This document shows positions 44,538-53,776 of a DNA stretch of 64,000 bases, piece after piece. Under the pieces are notes generated by a model that saw only the letters and a list, made by a program, of their open reading frames with translations, made no database searches and was not told the DNA's origin. Every line of letters starts with the position of its first letter. The first letter of the stretch is position 1. The stretch covers positions 3,360,973 to 3,424,972 of the forward strand of contig NZ_CP012159.1 in the NCBI RefSeq assembly GCF_001189295.1, read 5' to 3'. The DNA comes from Chondromyces crocatus. Its GTDB lineage: Bacteria > Myxococcota_A > Polyangia > Polyangiales > Polyangiaceae. The position numbers and the translations under genes are program-made.

Positions 44538-45965
44538 ATGACCTCGATCGACTACAGCGAAAAGATTCCGAACAACGTCAATCTCGCCGGAGACCGGACG
44601 CTGCAGCGCGCGCTGGAGCAATGGCAGCCGAACTTCATCTCCTGGTGGAAGGACATGGGGCCGGAAGGCTCGCAGTCCTTCGACGTGTACCTGCGCACGG
44701 CGGTGAGCGTGGATCCGAGCGGGTGGGCGCACTTCGACTACGTGAAGATGCCCGAGTACCGCTGGGGAATCTTCCTCACGCCCGCCCAGCAGGATCGGAC
44801 GATCCAGTTCGGGGAGCACAAGGGGCAGCCGGCGTGGCAAGAGGTGCCGGGCGAGCACCGCGCGAACCTGCGGCGGATCATCGTGACGCAAGGGGACACG
44901 GAGCCGGCGTCGGTGGAGCAGCAGCGGCACCTGGGGCTGACGGCGCCGTCGCTCTACGATCTGCGGAACCTGTTCCAGGTGAACGTGGAGGAGGGTCGGC
45001 ACCTCTGGGCGATGGTCTACCTGCTCCAGCGCTACTTCGGGCGTGATGGCCGCGAGGAGGCCGAAGCTCTTCTCGAGCGGCGCTCGGGTGATGAGGACAA
45101 CCCGCGCATCCTCGGTGCGTTCAACGAGCGGACGCCGGACTGGCTGTCGTTCTTCATGTTCACCTACTTCACGGACCGCGACGGGAAGTTCCAGCTCAGT
45201 GCGCTCACGGAGTCGGGCTTCGATCCGCTCGCGCGGACGACGAAGTTCATGTTGACGGAGGAGGCTCACCACATGTTCGTGGGTGAGTCGGGGGTGTCCC
45301 GGGTCATCCAGCGGACGTGCGCGGTGATGAACCAGCTCAAGACGGACGATCCGAAGACGCTGCGTGCAGCAGGGGTGATCGATCTGGAGACGATCCAGCG
45401 ATACCTCAACTTCCACTACGCGGTGACGCTGGATCTGTTCGGCGCTGATCAGTCGTCGAACGCGGCGATGTTCTACAGCGCCGGCCTGAAGGGGCGGTTC
45501 GAGGAGGGCAAGCGCTCCGACGATCACCAGCTCAACGGCCAGAGCTACAAGATTCTGGGGATCGAGGGCGGGAAGCTGATCGAGCGCGAGGTGCCCATGC
45601 TGAACGCGCTGAACGAGGTACTCCGCGACGACTACATCAAGGATTCGGTCGGCGGCGTGGGACGCTGGAACAAGGTGATCGAGAAGGCGGGGCTGCCGTT
45701 CCGGCTCTCCGTGCCGCACAAGGCATTCCACCGTCAGATCGGGACCTTCGCGGGGAACCGGGTGTCGCCGGATGGGCGGCTGGTGAGCGAGGAAGAGTGG
45801 CAGAAGAACCAGTCGAACTGGCTACCCACCGCCGAGGACCGGGCGTTCGTGGCGTCGCTCATGGGCCGTGTCGCCGAGTCGGGCAAGTTCGCCAACTGGA
45901 TCGCGCCGCCGCCCATGGGTATCAACAAGCAGCCCATCGATTTCGAGTACGTGCGATTCAACTGA
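44538..45965 (+). CDS. boxB: Benzoyl-CoA 2,3-epoxidase, oxygenase subunit
   Basis: A 475-aa protein from ATG 44538 (CAGGAG upstream). Di-iron carboxylate motifs are visible: [14 protein letters not shown] (E-x-x-H) near residue 155 and [13 protein letters not shown] (E-x-x-H) near 240, in a ferritin-like helical bundle. The N-terminus [20 protein letters not shown] is typical of BoxB. With electrons from BoxA it inserts one oxygen atom into benzoyl-CoA to make the 2,3-epoxide. Middle gene of boxCBA. Nothing is missing compared with the family. Confidence 0.97.
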   Translation: MTSIDYSEKIPNNVNLAGDRTLQRALEQWQPNFISWWKDMGPEGSQSFDVYLRTAVSVDPSGWAHFDYVKMPEYRWGIFLTPAQQDRTIQFGEHKGQPAWQEVPGEHRANLRRIIVTQGDTEPASVEQQRHLGLTAPSLYDLRNLFQVNVEEGRHLWAMVYLLQRYFGRDGREEAEALLERRSGDEDNPRILGAFNERTPDWLSFFMFTYFTDRDGKFQLSALTESGFDPLARTTKFMLTEEAHHMFVGESGVSRVIQRTCAVMNQLKTDDPKTLRAAGVIDLETIQRYLNFHYAVTLDLFGADQSSNAAMFYSAGLKGRFEEGKRSDDHQLNGQSYKILGIEGGKLIEREVPMLNALNEVLRDDYIKDSVGGVGRWNKVIEKAGLPFRLSVPHKAFHRQIGTFAGNRVSPDGRLVSEEEWQKNQSNWLPTAEDRAFVASLMGRVAESGKFANWIAPPPMGINKQPIDFEYVRFN

Positions 45966-46017
45966 GGTCGCAGAAGACAGGTCTCCGCGCGACGCAGGGG
46001 ATCAGAGGAGCGAGGGG

Positions 46018-47253
46018 ATGAGCGTTCACCTCGAGGTCATCAAGCAGCATCTCATCGATCCGGAGATCTGCATCCGCTGCAACACCTGCGAGGAGACCTG
46101 CCCGATCGGAGCGATCTCGCACGACGGAAACAACTACGTCGTCGACGCGTCGATCTGCAACCTGTGCATGGCGTGCGTCTCGCCATGCCCGACGGGTGCG
46201 ATCGACAACTGGCGGAACGTCGCCAAGACGGAGGCGTACAGCGTCGAGGAACAGTTCACCTGGGACGAGCTGCCCAAGCAGACGACGCTCGCGGTCTCGG
46301 CTGAGTCGGCAGAAGCCGCGGCAAACGTGGAAGAGGGGGAAGGGGAGGCTGAGGGCATCGAGGTCGACACGGTGCTCGGCTCCACGCTGCCTCCCTGGTC
46401 GGCGGCGCGTCCCTACGTGAACCTCTACACGCACAAGGCGCCGATCTCGGCGACGGTGGTGGGGAATTACCGCTTGACCGCGGAGACGTCGGAGAGCGAC
46501 GTGCACCACATCGTGCTCGACTTCGGGCAGATGCCCTTCCCCGTGCTGGAAGGGCAGTCCATCGCCATCCTGCCTCCAGGCTCGACGCCGGACGGGCGGG
46601 TACACCACGCGCGGCAGTACTCCATCGCGAGTGCGCGCGATGGAGAGCGACGGGGTTACAACAACCTGTCGTTGACCGTGAAGCGCGTGACCACCGATGC
46701 GAAAGGAGAGGCGAGGAGCGGCGTCTGCTCGAACTACCTGTGCGACCTGAAGAAGGGCGACTCGGTTCAGGTCATCGGTCCGTTCGGGAGCAGCTTCCTG
46801 ATGCCGAACCACCCGAACTCTCACCTCCTGATGATCTGTACCGGGACGGGCTCGGCGCCGATGCGGGCGATGACGGAGTACCGGAGGCGCCGTCGTCTGA
46901 AGGGAGCGACCGGAAAGCTGATGCTGTTCTTCGGTGCCAGGACGCGGGAGGAGCTGCCTTATTTCGGGCCGCTGATGAACCTGCCGAAGGATTTCATCGA
47001 CGTGAACCTGGCGTACTCGCGAACGCCAGGGCAGCCGAAGCGTTACGTGCAGGACCTGATGCGTGAACGCGCAGAAGACGTGGCGGCGATGCTGCGGGAC
47101 GACAGCACGTACATCTACGTATGCGGTTTGAAGGGGATGGAAGAGGGCGTGCTCCAGGCGCTTGCGGACATCGCCAACCAGAGCGGTCAGCCCTGGGAGC
47201 CGCTCTGGAAGAAGCTGAAGCAGTTCGGGCGGCTGCACCTCGAGACGTACTGA
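46018..47253 (+). CDS. boxA: Benzoyl-CoA 2,3-epoxidase, reductase subunit
   Basis: A 411-aa protein from ATG 46018 (GAGGAGCGAGGGG upstream). The N-terminal ferredoxin part holds two 4Fe-4S sites ([16 protein letters not shown] and [16 protein letters not shown], residues 18-62). After an acidic linker ([16 protein letters not shown]) comes an FNR-like FAD/NADPH reductase: RQYSIAS (FAD), [14 protein letters not shown] (nucleotide) and [14 protein letters not shown] at the end. It passes electrons from NADPH to BoxB. The last gene of the operon; the next gene begins 77 bp later on the same strand. Confidence 0.97.
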   Translation: MSVHLEVIKQHLIDPEICIRCNTCEETCPIGAISHDGNNYVVDASICNLCMACVSPCPTGAIDNWRNVAKTEAYSVEEQFTWDELPKQTTLAVSAESAEAAANVEEGEGEAEGIEVDTVLGSTLPPWSAARPYVNLYTHKAPISATVVGNYRLTAETSESDVHHIVLDFGQMPFPVLEGQSIAILPPGSTPDGRVHHARQYSIASARDGERRGYNNLSLTVKRVTTDAKGEARSGVCSNYLCDLKKGDSVQVIGPFGSSFLMPNHPNSHLLMICTGTGSAPMRAMTEYRRRRRLKGATGKLMLFFGARTREELPYFGPLMNLPKDFIDVNLAYSRTPGQPKRYVQDLMRERAEDVAAMLRDDSTYIYVCGLKGMEEGVLQALADIANQSGQPWEPLWKKLKQFGRLHLETY

Positions 47254-47330
47254 CCTCCAGGTCGAGGCACGCTGCGGAGGGGGCGTTCCTGGTCGACGGC
47301 GAAAGCGCGGCGACCTACGGTCTCTCCGCG

Positions 47331-48749
47331 ATGAACAGCGAGAAGTTCAAGGTAACGGCGCGCTCGCGAACGTGGGCGCAAGACAGCCGGGTGGCGCTGT
47401 CGTCCCTGCCTGGCGTGGTGGGACGCAGGCTGGGCTGGATGGCCTGCGTGGCATGGATGGTGTCCAGCCTGGGTTGTGCCTCGGAAGACGATGGCTCCTC
47501 TCAGGGGAATGGCGGTAGTGGCGCGACCGGAGGACAAGGCGGCGCTGGAGGGCAGGGAGGTACAGGAGGGCAGGGGGGTGGATCGGACGAGCGGATCCGC
47601 CTGCGGGTGCCGCTCTATCCCTACATCCCCGACGCCGCCGGTGATCGCTTCGAGGCCATGGTTCGGCGGATGAAGCGTGAGTTCGAGACGCTCCACCCCG
47701 AGGTGGAGCTCGAGCTGAATCCGCCATGCTTCCAGGATGATCCGTACGACCCGGCAGCGCTGGCGCGGGGGATGTCCGGCGAGAACGAGGCATGCTCGTT
47801 CGATCTGGTCGAGATCGACACGAGCCTGCTCGGAGAACTGGTGGACACGGGGGCAGTGACTCCTTGGTCTGCACTTCCGTCGAGGAACTGGCATCCGGCT
47901 GCGATCGAGGCGTCGACGTACCAGGGCGCGCTGTACGGGGTGCCGCACTGGATGTGCAGCCACTTCGTCTTCTCGAGGAGCGCGGCCGTGGCGAACGCCA
48001 GCTCCGTCTCCGAGCTGGTCTCGGCACTCGCCGATCTCCAGACGCCAGAGCCCGACATGGCAGGGAATCTGCTGGGGAGCTGGAACTTGCCGGCGCTCTA
48101 CCTCGATGCCTGGGCCGATACGAACGGGGCCGGTGGGGTCGCCTCTGCGATCTCGGCCACGGCACTCGACCCCCAGGCAATCTCCGGCCTGAAGATGTTC
48201 TCGGAGACGTGCGAGAGCGGAGGGCTCAACCCTTGCCTCGATGGGACCTTCGACGCGGAGGACGTGATCGATCCGGCGATGGCGAAGTTCTCGGCCGGTC
48301 AAGTGGACGCGGCGTTCGGCTTCTCGGAGCGCCTGTTCCCCATCCTGAAGGCATTGCCGGTCGGCGCCGACCCGGCCGAGATCGAGATCTCGTCCGCACC
48401 GCTCGGGCACGGGAGCCACCCGCTGGTATTCACGGACAGCTTCATGCTGAGCGCGCGCTGCACGGGAGCCTGCGCCGATGCGGCCGCAGCGTTCGTGGCG
48501 TACATGAGCGAAGCGACCACCTTCGAGTGGGTGCTCTCCAGCGAGGATGCGCCAGCGCAGGGTCGGGTTCCCCGCTACCTCATGCCCGCCGCGCTGGAGG
48601 CTTACGCGACGCCGAAGCTCAGCCAGGATCGCTTCTACATGACGATCGAGTCGCTGATGCAGGACGGTGTGAACTACCCGAACAGCGGGCTCTATCCCGT
48701 CAAGAACGCGATGCGAGACAACCTGCTCGATGCCCTGACGTCACCCTAG
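47331..48749 (+). CDS. Lipoprotein related to thiaminase I (thiamine pyridinylase)
   Basis: A 472-aa protein from ATG 47331; GTG 47391 or 47419 are alternative starts. Signal and lipobox end VSSLGC (Cys near 49), then a Gly/Ser/Gln linker (to about 84). The rest has the periplasmic-binding-protein type II fold of thiaminase I: RLRVPLYPYIPD at the start, LYGVPHWMCSHFVFSRS with a Cys (near 209) where thiaminase I has its nucleophile, and AAFGFSERLFPI with a Glu (near 333) matching the catalytic base. Thiaminase I splits thiamine by exchanging its thiazole. Activity is inferred from these two residues; an ABC-type sugar-binding protein is the alternative. It follows boxA without obvious pathway link. 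Confidence 0.75.
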   Translation: MNSEKFKVTARSRTWAQDSRVALSSLPGVVGRRLGWMACVAWMVSSLGCASEDDGSSQGNGGSGATGGQGGAGGQGGTGGQGGGSDERIRLRVPLYPYIPDAAGDRFEAMVRRMKREFETLHPEVELELNPPCFQDDPYDPAALARGMSGENEACSFDLVEIDTSLLGELVDTGAVTPWSALPSRNWHPAAIEASTYQGALYGVPHWMCSHFVFSRSAAVANASSVSELVSALADLQTPEPDMAGNLLGSWNLPALYLDAWADTNGAGGVASAISATALDPQAISGLKMFSETCESGGLNPCLDGTFDAEDVIDPAMAKFSAGQVDAAFGFSERLFPILKALPVGADPAEIEISSAPLGHGSHPLVFTDSFMLSARCTGACADAAAAFVAYMSEATTFEWVLSSEDAPAQGRVPRYLMPAALEAYATPKLSQDRFYMTIESLMQDGVNYPNSGLYPVKNAMRDNLLDALTSP

Positions 48750-48751
48750 GT

Positions 48752-50161
48752 TCATCGATGCCCATCGGGGCCACCGGGGAGCGTGAAATAGAAGATCGCC
48801 CCCTCGCCTGGCGCCGACTCGGCCCGCATGTGGCCCCCATGCCGCTCGACGATCTTCTTGCAGAGAGAGAGGCCGATGCCGGTGCCAGGGTACTCGTCCG
48901 GGGTGTGCAGACGCTGGAACAGCGCGAAGATGCGATCCGCATAGCGCGGGTTGAAGCCGATCCCGTTGTCACGAACCGAGAAGAGCCAGTCGCCTTCCTC
49001 GGTTCGTGAGGCGTCGATGTGAACGCGGGGTGGCGCTTCTCCTCGGTACTTCACGGCATTCCCGATGAGGTTCTGGAACAGCTGGACGATCTGACGTGGG
49101 TCGGCCGTGAGCGTGGGCAGGTGAGCGCGGGTGACCGTGACGCCGCTCTCGGAGATGGCTGCCTGCAGGTTGTCGAGCGCTTCGTCGAGGAGCGCGTTGA
49201 CGTCGACGGGGTGACGGGCCGCGGGGGCGCTGCCGAGGCGCGAGAGTTCGAGCAGCCCCTGGACGAGCGCCTGCATGCGGCTGGTGCCAGCGGTGATGAA
49301 GCGCAAGAAATCGTCGGCGTCGGCGTCGAGTCGTCCCTGATAACGCCGCGCGAGGAGCTGGGCGTAGCTCATCACGGTGCGTAGTGGCTCCTGGAGGTCG
49401 TGCGAGGCCGCCCTCGCGAACTGCTCCAGCTCGGCGTTGGATCGGGCAAGCTCCGTAGCTTTCATCGCGAGCTGAAGCTCGGCCAGTTTGCGTTCCGCGA
49501 TCTCGCGCTGGAGCTGCTCGTTCATGCGCAGCAGCTCGGCGGTGCGCTCGTCGATGCGCTGAGCCAGGGTGCGCGCCAGGGCGACCTCGTGCTCTTTCTC
49601 GGCCCGGAGCAGCTCCTCGCGGACGCGCGCGGCTTCGGCCGCGAGGCGGCTCTCCTGCTCGTTGGTCTTGGCGCGCGCGAAATCCTCGAACGCTGAGAGC
49701 AGGAACCCGAGGATTTGCTGCTTGTCGGAGCTCACACGGAAGTGCTGGCCGCGAAAGAGCATGTCGTCGGGCCCCACACGGCGTGCGCGGATCGCACGCT
49801 CGGCCAGGGTCTGGTGGATACGCCCGGCGAGGTGGCGGACGTCACAGGGCTTGGTGACGTAGTTGTCCGCACCACTTTCGAGGCCTTGGAGGATGTCGGT
49901 GACGTCGTTGAGCGAGGTGAGGAGCAAGACGGGGACGTCGCTGAGGACCGGATCCGATTTGATGGCGCGACACAGGTCGTAGCCGGAGAGACCGGGCATG
50001 ATGATGTCGCTCAGCACCAGGTCGAAATGCTCCTCACGGAGCCGCGCCAGGGCAGACTCGGCGTCGGGCGTGCGCGTGATGTCGAAGCCTTCCTGGGAGA
50101 GGGTGATCTCGATCTCTGCAGCCTGGGTCGGGCTGTCTTCCACGATGAGCACGCGCGGCAT
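48752..50161 (-). CDS. Hybrid signalling protein: receiver plus histidine kinase
   Basis: A 469-aa protein from ATG 50161 (MPRVLIVEDSPTQAAEIEIT). The N-terminal receiver has its phosphoacceptor Asp in FDLVLSDIIMPG (near residue 53) and Lys in YVTKPCD. A long coiled coil follows (EQESRLAAEAARVREELLRA), then the dimerisation/phosphotransfer helix with ARAASHDLQEPLRTVMSYAQ and the ATPase domain (NLIGNAVKYRG, VRDNGIGFNPRY, GTGIGLSLCKKIVERHGG). No membrane helix: a soluble kinase of the Cph1/phytochrome-like group with an input receiver. Three bp separate it from the convergent thiaminase-like gene. The Rcp-type receiver gene divergent from it is a likely partner. Confidence 0.93.
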   Translation of the reverse strand: MPRVLIVEDSPTQAAEIEITLSQEGFDITRTPDAESALARLREEHFDLVLSDIIMPGLSGYDLCRAIKSDPVLSDVPVLLLTSLNDVTDILQGLESGADNYVTKPCDVRHLAGRIHQTLAERAIRARRVGPDDMLFRGQHFRVSSDKQQILGFLLSAFEDFARAKTNEQESRLAAEAARVREELLRAEKEHEVALARTLAQRIDERTAELLRMNEQLQREIAERKLAELQLAMKATELARSNAELEQFARAASHDLQEPLRTVMSYAQLLARRYQGRLDADADDFLRFITAGTSRMQALVQGLLELSRLGSAPAARHPVDVNALLDEALDNLQAAISESGVTVTRAHLPTLTADPRQIVQLFQNLIGNAVKYRGEAPPRVHIDASRTEEGDWLFSVRDNGIGFNPRYADRIFALFQRLHTPDEYPGTGIGLSLCKKIVERHGGHMRAESAPGEGAIFYFTLPGGPDGHR

Positions 50162-50499
50162 GAGGTCTTCTCGGTGCCTCCTGACGTCGGAATGGGTCCA
50201 GTGCAGGCGGTGTGCGAGCACCGTGAGTCAAGGTGGGGTTCGACGCCCTGCAGGCGTTCTGTAGACGTTGGATGATCGAAGATCGATCGGGGACGTGCAT
50301 GAGGTGTCGTCGGGAAGCTTCAGGAGATGCCTTGCTGATCCGGCGCATGTCCCTGATCTCCATCAGGACATGCGTGAAGGGGGGACCGGGGAGCGCGCCG
50401 CTGGTGCTCCCCGCTGCGCGAGCGCATGAGGAAATTCTGCCGGTGCACTGGTGCGCCCGTCCGGCAGTCCCATGATCCGGAGAAGAGTAGAGCAGCGGT
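50162..50499. other. Divergent intergenic region between two signalling genes
   Basis: About 340 bp that must contain the promoters of the kinase (minus) and of the receiver genes (plus). No gene is supported. No unambiguous hexamers or palindromes were found by eye. Confidence 0.4.
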
Positions 50500-50940
50500 A
50501 TGAGCCACGGGGAGCGGCACTTCGACATCCTCCTGATCGACGATAGCCCGAGCGACGCGCGGCTGGTGCGCGAGGCGCTGGAAGGCCGGGCTGCGCGATG
50601 CAGGCTCAGCGTCGCGGCGAACGGTGTGGAGGGAGTGGCCTTCCTGAGGAGGGAGGGCAAATACGTCACTGCGCCCCGGCCGGATCTCATCTTGCTCGAT
50701 CTGAACCTCCCCATGAAGAACGGCGCGGAGGTGCTGCAGGAGATCAAGGCCGATGAGGCCCTGATGCACATCCCCGTCGTGGTGCTGTCCAGCTCTGCCT
50801 CCCAGGAGGATGTTCAGAGGGCATATGGCTTGCACGCAAACTGCTACGTAACCAAGCCTGGCGACCTCGACTGCTTCATTCAGGTCATACGTACGATCGA
50901 GGACTTCTGGCTCACGACGGTGCAGCTCTCGAACGATTGA
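50500..50940 (+). CDS. Rcp-type single-domain response regulator
   Basis: A 146-aa protein from ATG 50500. It is one receiver domain: acidic pocket ILLIDDSPSDARLVREALEG, phosphoacceptor Asp in DLILLDLNLPMKNG (near residue 67), Ser in VVLSSSASQEDVQRAYG, Lys in NCYVTKPGDLDCF. The D-L-N-L-P-x-x-x-G and Y-V-T-K-P wording marks the Rcp1/RcpA group, which pairs with phytochrome-like histidine kinases such as the one encoded divergently. No output domain; it would relay phosphate. Its stop abuts the next gene (receiver-kinase fusion), so the two are cotranscribed. Confidence 0.93.
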   Translation: MSHGERHFDILLIDDSPSDARLVREALEGRAARCRLSVAANGVEGVAFLRREGKYVTAPRPDLILLDLNLPMKNGAEVLQEIKADEALMHIPVVVLSSSASQEDVQRAYGLHANCYVTKPGDLDCFIQVIRTIEDFWLTTVQLSND

Positions 50941-50945
50941 ACGAT

Positions 50946-52343
50946 ATGGACGGTCCTGTCATCAATGTCCTGCTCGTGGAGGACAACCCTGCGGATGCCC
51001 GCTTGCTGCGCGAGATGGTGGCGGAAGCGGTGGCGTCGGATCTCGTGGTGACCCACGTGGATCGGGTTGCGCTCGCGCTGAAGGCCATCGGAGAGCAGTG
51101 CTTCGATGTGGTCCTGCTGGATCTGTCCTTGCCAGACAGCTTCGGGTTCGAGGGCTTCGTCAAGATTCATACGGCCGCGCCGACGCTACCGCTGGTGATC
51201 CTGTCCAATCTGGATGATGAGGCGCTGGCGCTGCGGGCAGTACAGGAGGGCGCCCAGGATTACCTGCCCAAGGGGCGAATCAAGGGACCCGCGCTGGTCC
51301 GTGCAGTTCGTTACGCAGTGGAGCGTGGGCGGCGTGAGGCAGCTCAGCTGGCGAGCGTGGTCGCGCAGGCAGGGGTCACACCCGTGTCGGCCGTGGTGCC
51401 TTCGAGCGGCGGCAGGTTGGTGCCGGCGGGGGGCGCTGTCGGGCAAGCGCAGACCGTGCGCGCGACGCCACGGCCCCATGCGGACAACCTGCCGACGGGC
51501 ACGCGGATCGGCAACTACTCCATCACGGGGCGCATCGGCCGGGGTGGCATGGGTGTGGTCTACGAGGCCGAGAACACGATTCTGCGCCGCAAGGTGGCGA
51601 TCAAGGTGATGCCGGATGCGCTCGCCAAGGATCCCGATGCCCTTCGACGCTTCCAGCGCGAGGCGCGGGCGGCCGCGCAGATCGATCACCCCAACGTGGT
51701 CGGGATCTATGACATCGGCGAGTGGGAAGGAGCGTACTTCATCGCGATGCCGCTCGTCCGTGGCGGGAGCGTGCAAGCGCTGCTCTCTGCGGGAGGTCCG
51801 CTTCACTGGCGCCAGGCGACGGAGGTCGCTGCCGATGTCTGCCGGGGGCTCGCGGCGGCTCATGCGGCGGGGGTGGTGCATCGGGACATCAAGCCCGACA
51901 ACATCCTCATCGGCACCGACGGTGTCGTCCGCATCGTCGACTTCGGTCTGGCGCAGGCCGTGGCATCCAACGACTCGCTGTCTTCGTCCAGTGACGGACA
52001 GGGCATCGTTGCGGGCACGCTGCACTACATGAGCCCGGAGCAGTGCCAGGGCCAGCGTGTCGGGCCCGCCAGCGACATCTATTCACTCGGTGCCGCCTAC
52101 CACGCGATGCTCGTCGGCAAGCCGCCCTACGAGGGAGACAGCAAGCGTATCTTGTGGGGGCACTGCTTCTGCTCCCCGCCGCATGCCCACTCCTTGAACG
52201 CGACCGTCCCCGAGGTCTGCACGGAGATCATCCGCAGAGCGATGGCTCGTGAGCCCATGTCCCGCTTCGAGAGCGTGGAGCGCATGCTCGGCGATCTGGA
52301 GCGGGCGCTCTTCGAGGAGTCACCCGTGAACGTGGCCTCCTGA
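50946..52343 (+). CDS. Receiver domain fused to Ser/Thr protein kinase
   Basis: About 465 aa from ATG 50946; a TTG at 50937 overlapping the previous stop is also possible. Residues 1-125 are a receiver (VLLVEDNPADARLLREMVAE, Asp in DVVLLDLSLPDSFG, Lys in YLPKGR). A spacer follows, then a Hanks-type kinase from about 183: glycine loop GRIGRGGMGVVYEAEN, Lys in KVAIKVM, HRDIKPDN, VDFGLAQ (metal Asp), YMSPEQ. No transmembrane helix, unlike most bacterial kinases, so it is a cytoplasmic switch in which two-component phosphorylation may control a Ser/Thr kinase. The preceding gene supplies a second receiver, and a histidine kinase is next to it. Confidence 0.9.
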   Translation: MDGPVINVLLVEDNPADARLLREMVAEAVASDLVVTHVDRVALALKAIGEQCFDVVLLDLSLPDSFGFEGFVKIHTAAPTLPLVILSNLDDEALALRAVQEGAQDYLPKGRIKGPALVRAVRYAVERGRREAAQLASVVAQAGVTPVSAVVPSSGGRLVPAGGAVGQAQTVRATPRPHADNLPTGTRIGNYSITGRIGRGGMGVVYEAENTILRRKVAIKVMPDALAKDPDALRRFQREARAAAQIDHPNVVGIYDIGEWEGAYFIAMPLVRGGSVQALLSAGGPLHWRQATEVAADVCRGLAAAHAAGVVHRDIKPDNILIGTDGVVRIVDFGLAQAVASNDSLSSSSDGQGIVAGTLHYMSPEQCQGQRVGPASDIYSLGAAYHAMLVGKPPYEGDSKRILWGHCFCSPPHAHSLNATVPEVCTEIIRRAMAREPMSRFESVERMLGDLERALFEESPVNVAS

Positions 52344-52506
52344 GCCGCGACGTCCAGTTCCGGCGACAGGTGAGACGGCTGTCTGGCTGGCGGGAGTAGA
52401 AATTAATGTTGTCTGCTTCACGAAGCCATTCATGGGCTGTCGAACGCGCCGGTGTCGTCTGTTTTGAATGATAGAAATTGGTCTGTTGGCGTAAGGATGG
52501 CGCGAC

Positions 52507-53772
52507 ATGGCCACGAAGAAGACGCCGAAGGGGGATGCTCCGCAGAGCAGTGAGGTTCAGGCGATGCCGCCCGGAATGGGCATGCCGCCTGGCATGATGC
52601 CTGGAGGGATGGCGCCCGGGATGATGCCGGGAATGACCCCTGGAATGATGCCTGGGGGGATGGCGCCCGGGATGATGCCGGGAATGACCCCTGGAATGAT
52701 GCCTGGGGGGATGGCGCCCGGGATGATGCCGGGGATGGCCCCTGGAATGATGCCCGGGATGATGCCCGGGATGGGGATGCCCATGGGAGGGAATCCCATG
52801 ATGGCCATGATGCAGATGATGCAGATGATGATGGGGGGCGGGATGGTCGCGCCTTCCGTCGATCCCGCTGCCGTTCCCTTTGCGGGCGCCTCGGCGGCCG
52901 CCGACGCAGGGGCAGGGCTCGACGCGGACATCATCCGGCCAGCGCTCATCGTCGATCGCATCAAGACCCAGGAGGCCGTGAAGCTGGGCTCGGTGCTGGA
53001 CGTGCTCTGCTTGACGGAGGACGGGAAGAACGCGCTCGGCGGTGTCCCCAAGGGGTGTACGATCGCGCTCGCGGGGCCTCCCGGGAAGGGGAAGACACGG
53101 TCGGCGCTGTCAGGGATGGCGCGCGTCGCGCGGGAAGGTCACAAGGTCGCGTTCGTCATCGCGGAAGAAGGGTTCCACGACGAGGCAGGATCGGGGCGTG
53201 ACGATCTCTGCTCGCGGATGACCAAGATCGGCATGGCTGCAACGCAGCTCGATGAGGAGACGTTCGCCAAGGAGGTCCTGGAGAACGTGTTCGTTCTGGA
53301 GAGCCAGTACCACAAGGGGCAAAGCTGGGACGATTTCGTCGGGAAGTACCGCTATCTGGTGGAGAAAGAGAACATCCGCTTCGTGGTGATCGACTCGCTG
53401 AACATGCTCGATCCCACGAAGAATCGGACGGCGGACAACCTCTCGGCGCTGAAGACGTACAACCACGCGAAGGGGATCACCTGCATCTGCATCGGTCAGA
53501 TCAGGGACACGGGCCTGCCGGTGGGCGGAGAGGCGCTCCAGCACACCGCGGACGTGGTGCTCCTGATCGAGGAGATGAGCCTCGGTTCGAAGGAGCAAGC
53601 GGAGCAGTGGGGCGGGAAGTACCGGGAGAAGATCGACGTGATCAGCGCGGTGAAGAGCGTGACCACGCCCATCTTTCCCTTCCCGATCCGGATCGGGCGC
53701 GCGTCGGGGACCGGGTTGATGAGCGTGCACCCGGCCCAGCCTGCCGATTACGCCGTGCTACCGGCGCGGTGA
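52507..53772 (+). CDS. RecA/KaiC-like ATPase with Met/Pro/Gly-rich N-terminal tail
   Basis: A 421-aa protein from ATG 52507. Residues 18-115 are low complexity, built of MAPGMMPGMTPGMMPGG units and QMMQMMMGGG. The ATPase core begins near residue 150: Walker A ALAGPPGKGKTRSALSGM, catalytic Glu in VAFVIAEEGFHD, Walker B RFVVIDSLNMLD, and a sensor-like QIRDTGLPVGGEALQHTADV. It resembles RadA/KaiC-type P-loop proteins more than RecA itself, lacking the usual RecA C-terminal domain. Only 4 bp separate it from the DNA ligase gene, so a joint DNA-repair function is likely but inferred. The 160 bp upstream are AT-richer than average. Confidence 0.8.
   Translation: MATKKTPKGDAPQSSEVQAMPPGMGMPPGMMPGGMAPGMMPGMTPGMMPGGMAPGMMPGMTPGMMPGGMAPGMMPGMAPGMMPGMMPGMGMPMGGNPMMAMMQMMQMMMGGGMVAPSVDPAAVPFAGASAAADAGAGLDADIIRPALIVDRIKTQEAVKLGSVLDVLCLTEDGKNALGGVPKGCTIALAGPPGKGKTRSALSGMARVAREGHKVAFVIAEEGFHDEAGSGRDDLCSRMTKIGMAATQLDEETFAKEVLENVFVLESQYHKGQSWDDFVGKYRYLVEKENIRFVVIDSLNMLDPTKNRTADNLSALKTYNHAKGITCICIGQIRDTGLPVGGEALQHTADVVLLIEEMSLGSKEQAEQWGGKYREKIDVISAVKSVTTPIFPFPIRIGRASGTGLMSVHPAQPADYAVLPAR
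52609..52737 (+). repeat. 51-bp in-frame tandem repeat
   Basis: Unit 52609-52659 is repeated exactly at 52660-52710, and a third partial copy begins at 52711 before diverging. Each unit encodes 17 residues, MAPGMMPGMTPGMMPGG. The sequence identity between copies shows recent slippage or unequal crossing-over, so length is expected to vary between strains. Confidence 0.9.
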
Positions 53773-53776
53773 GACG

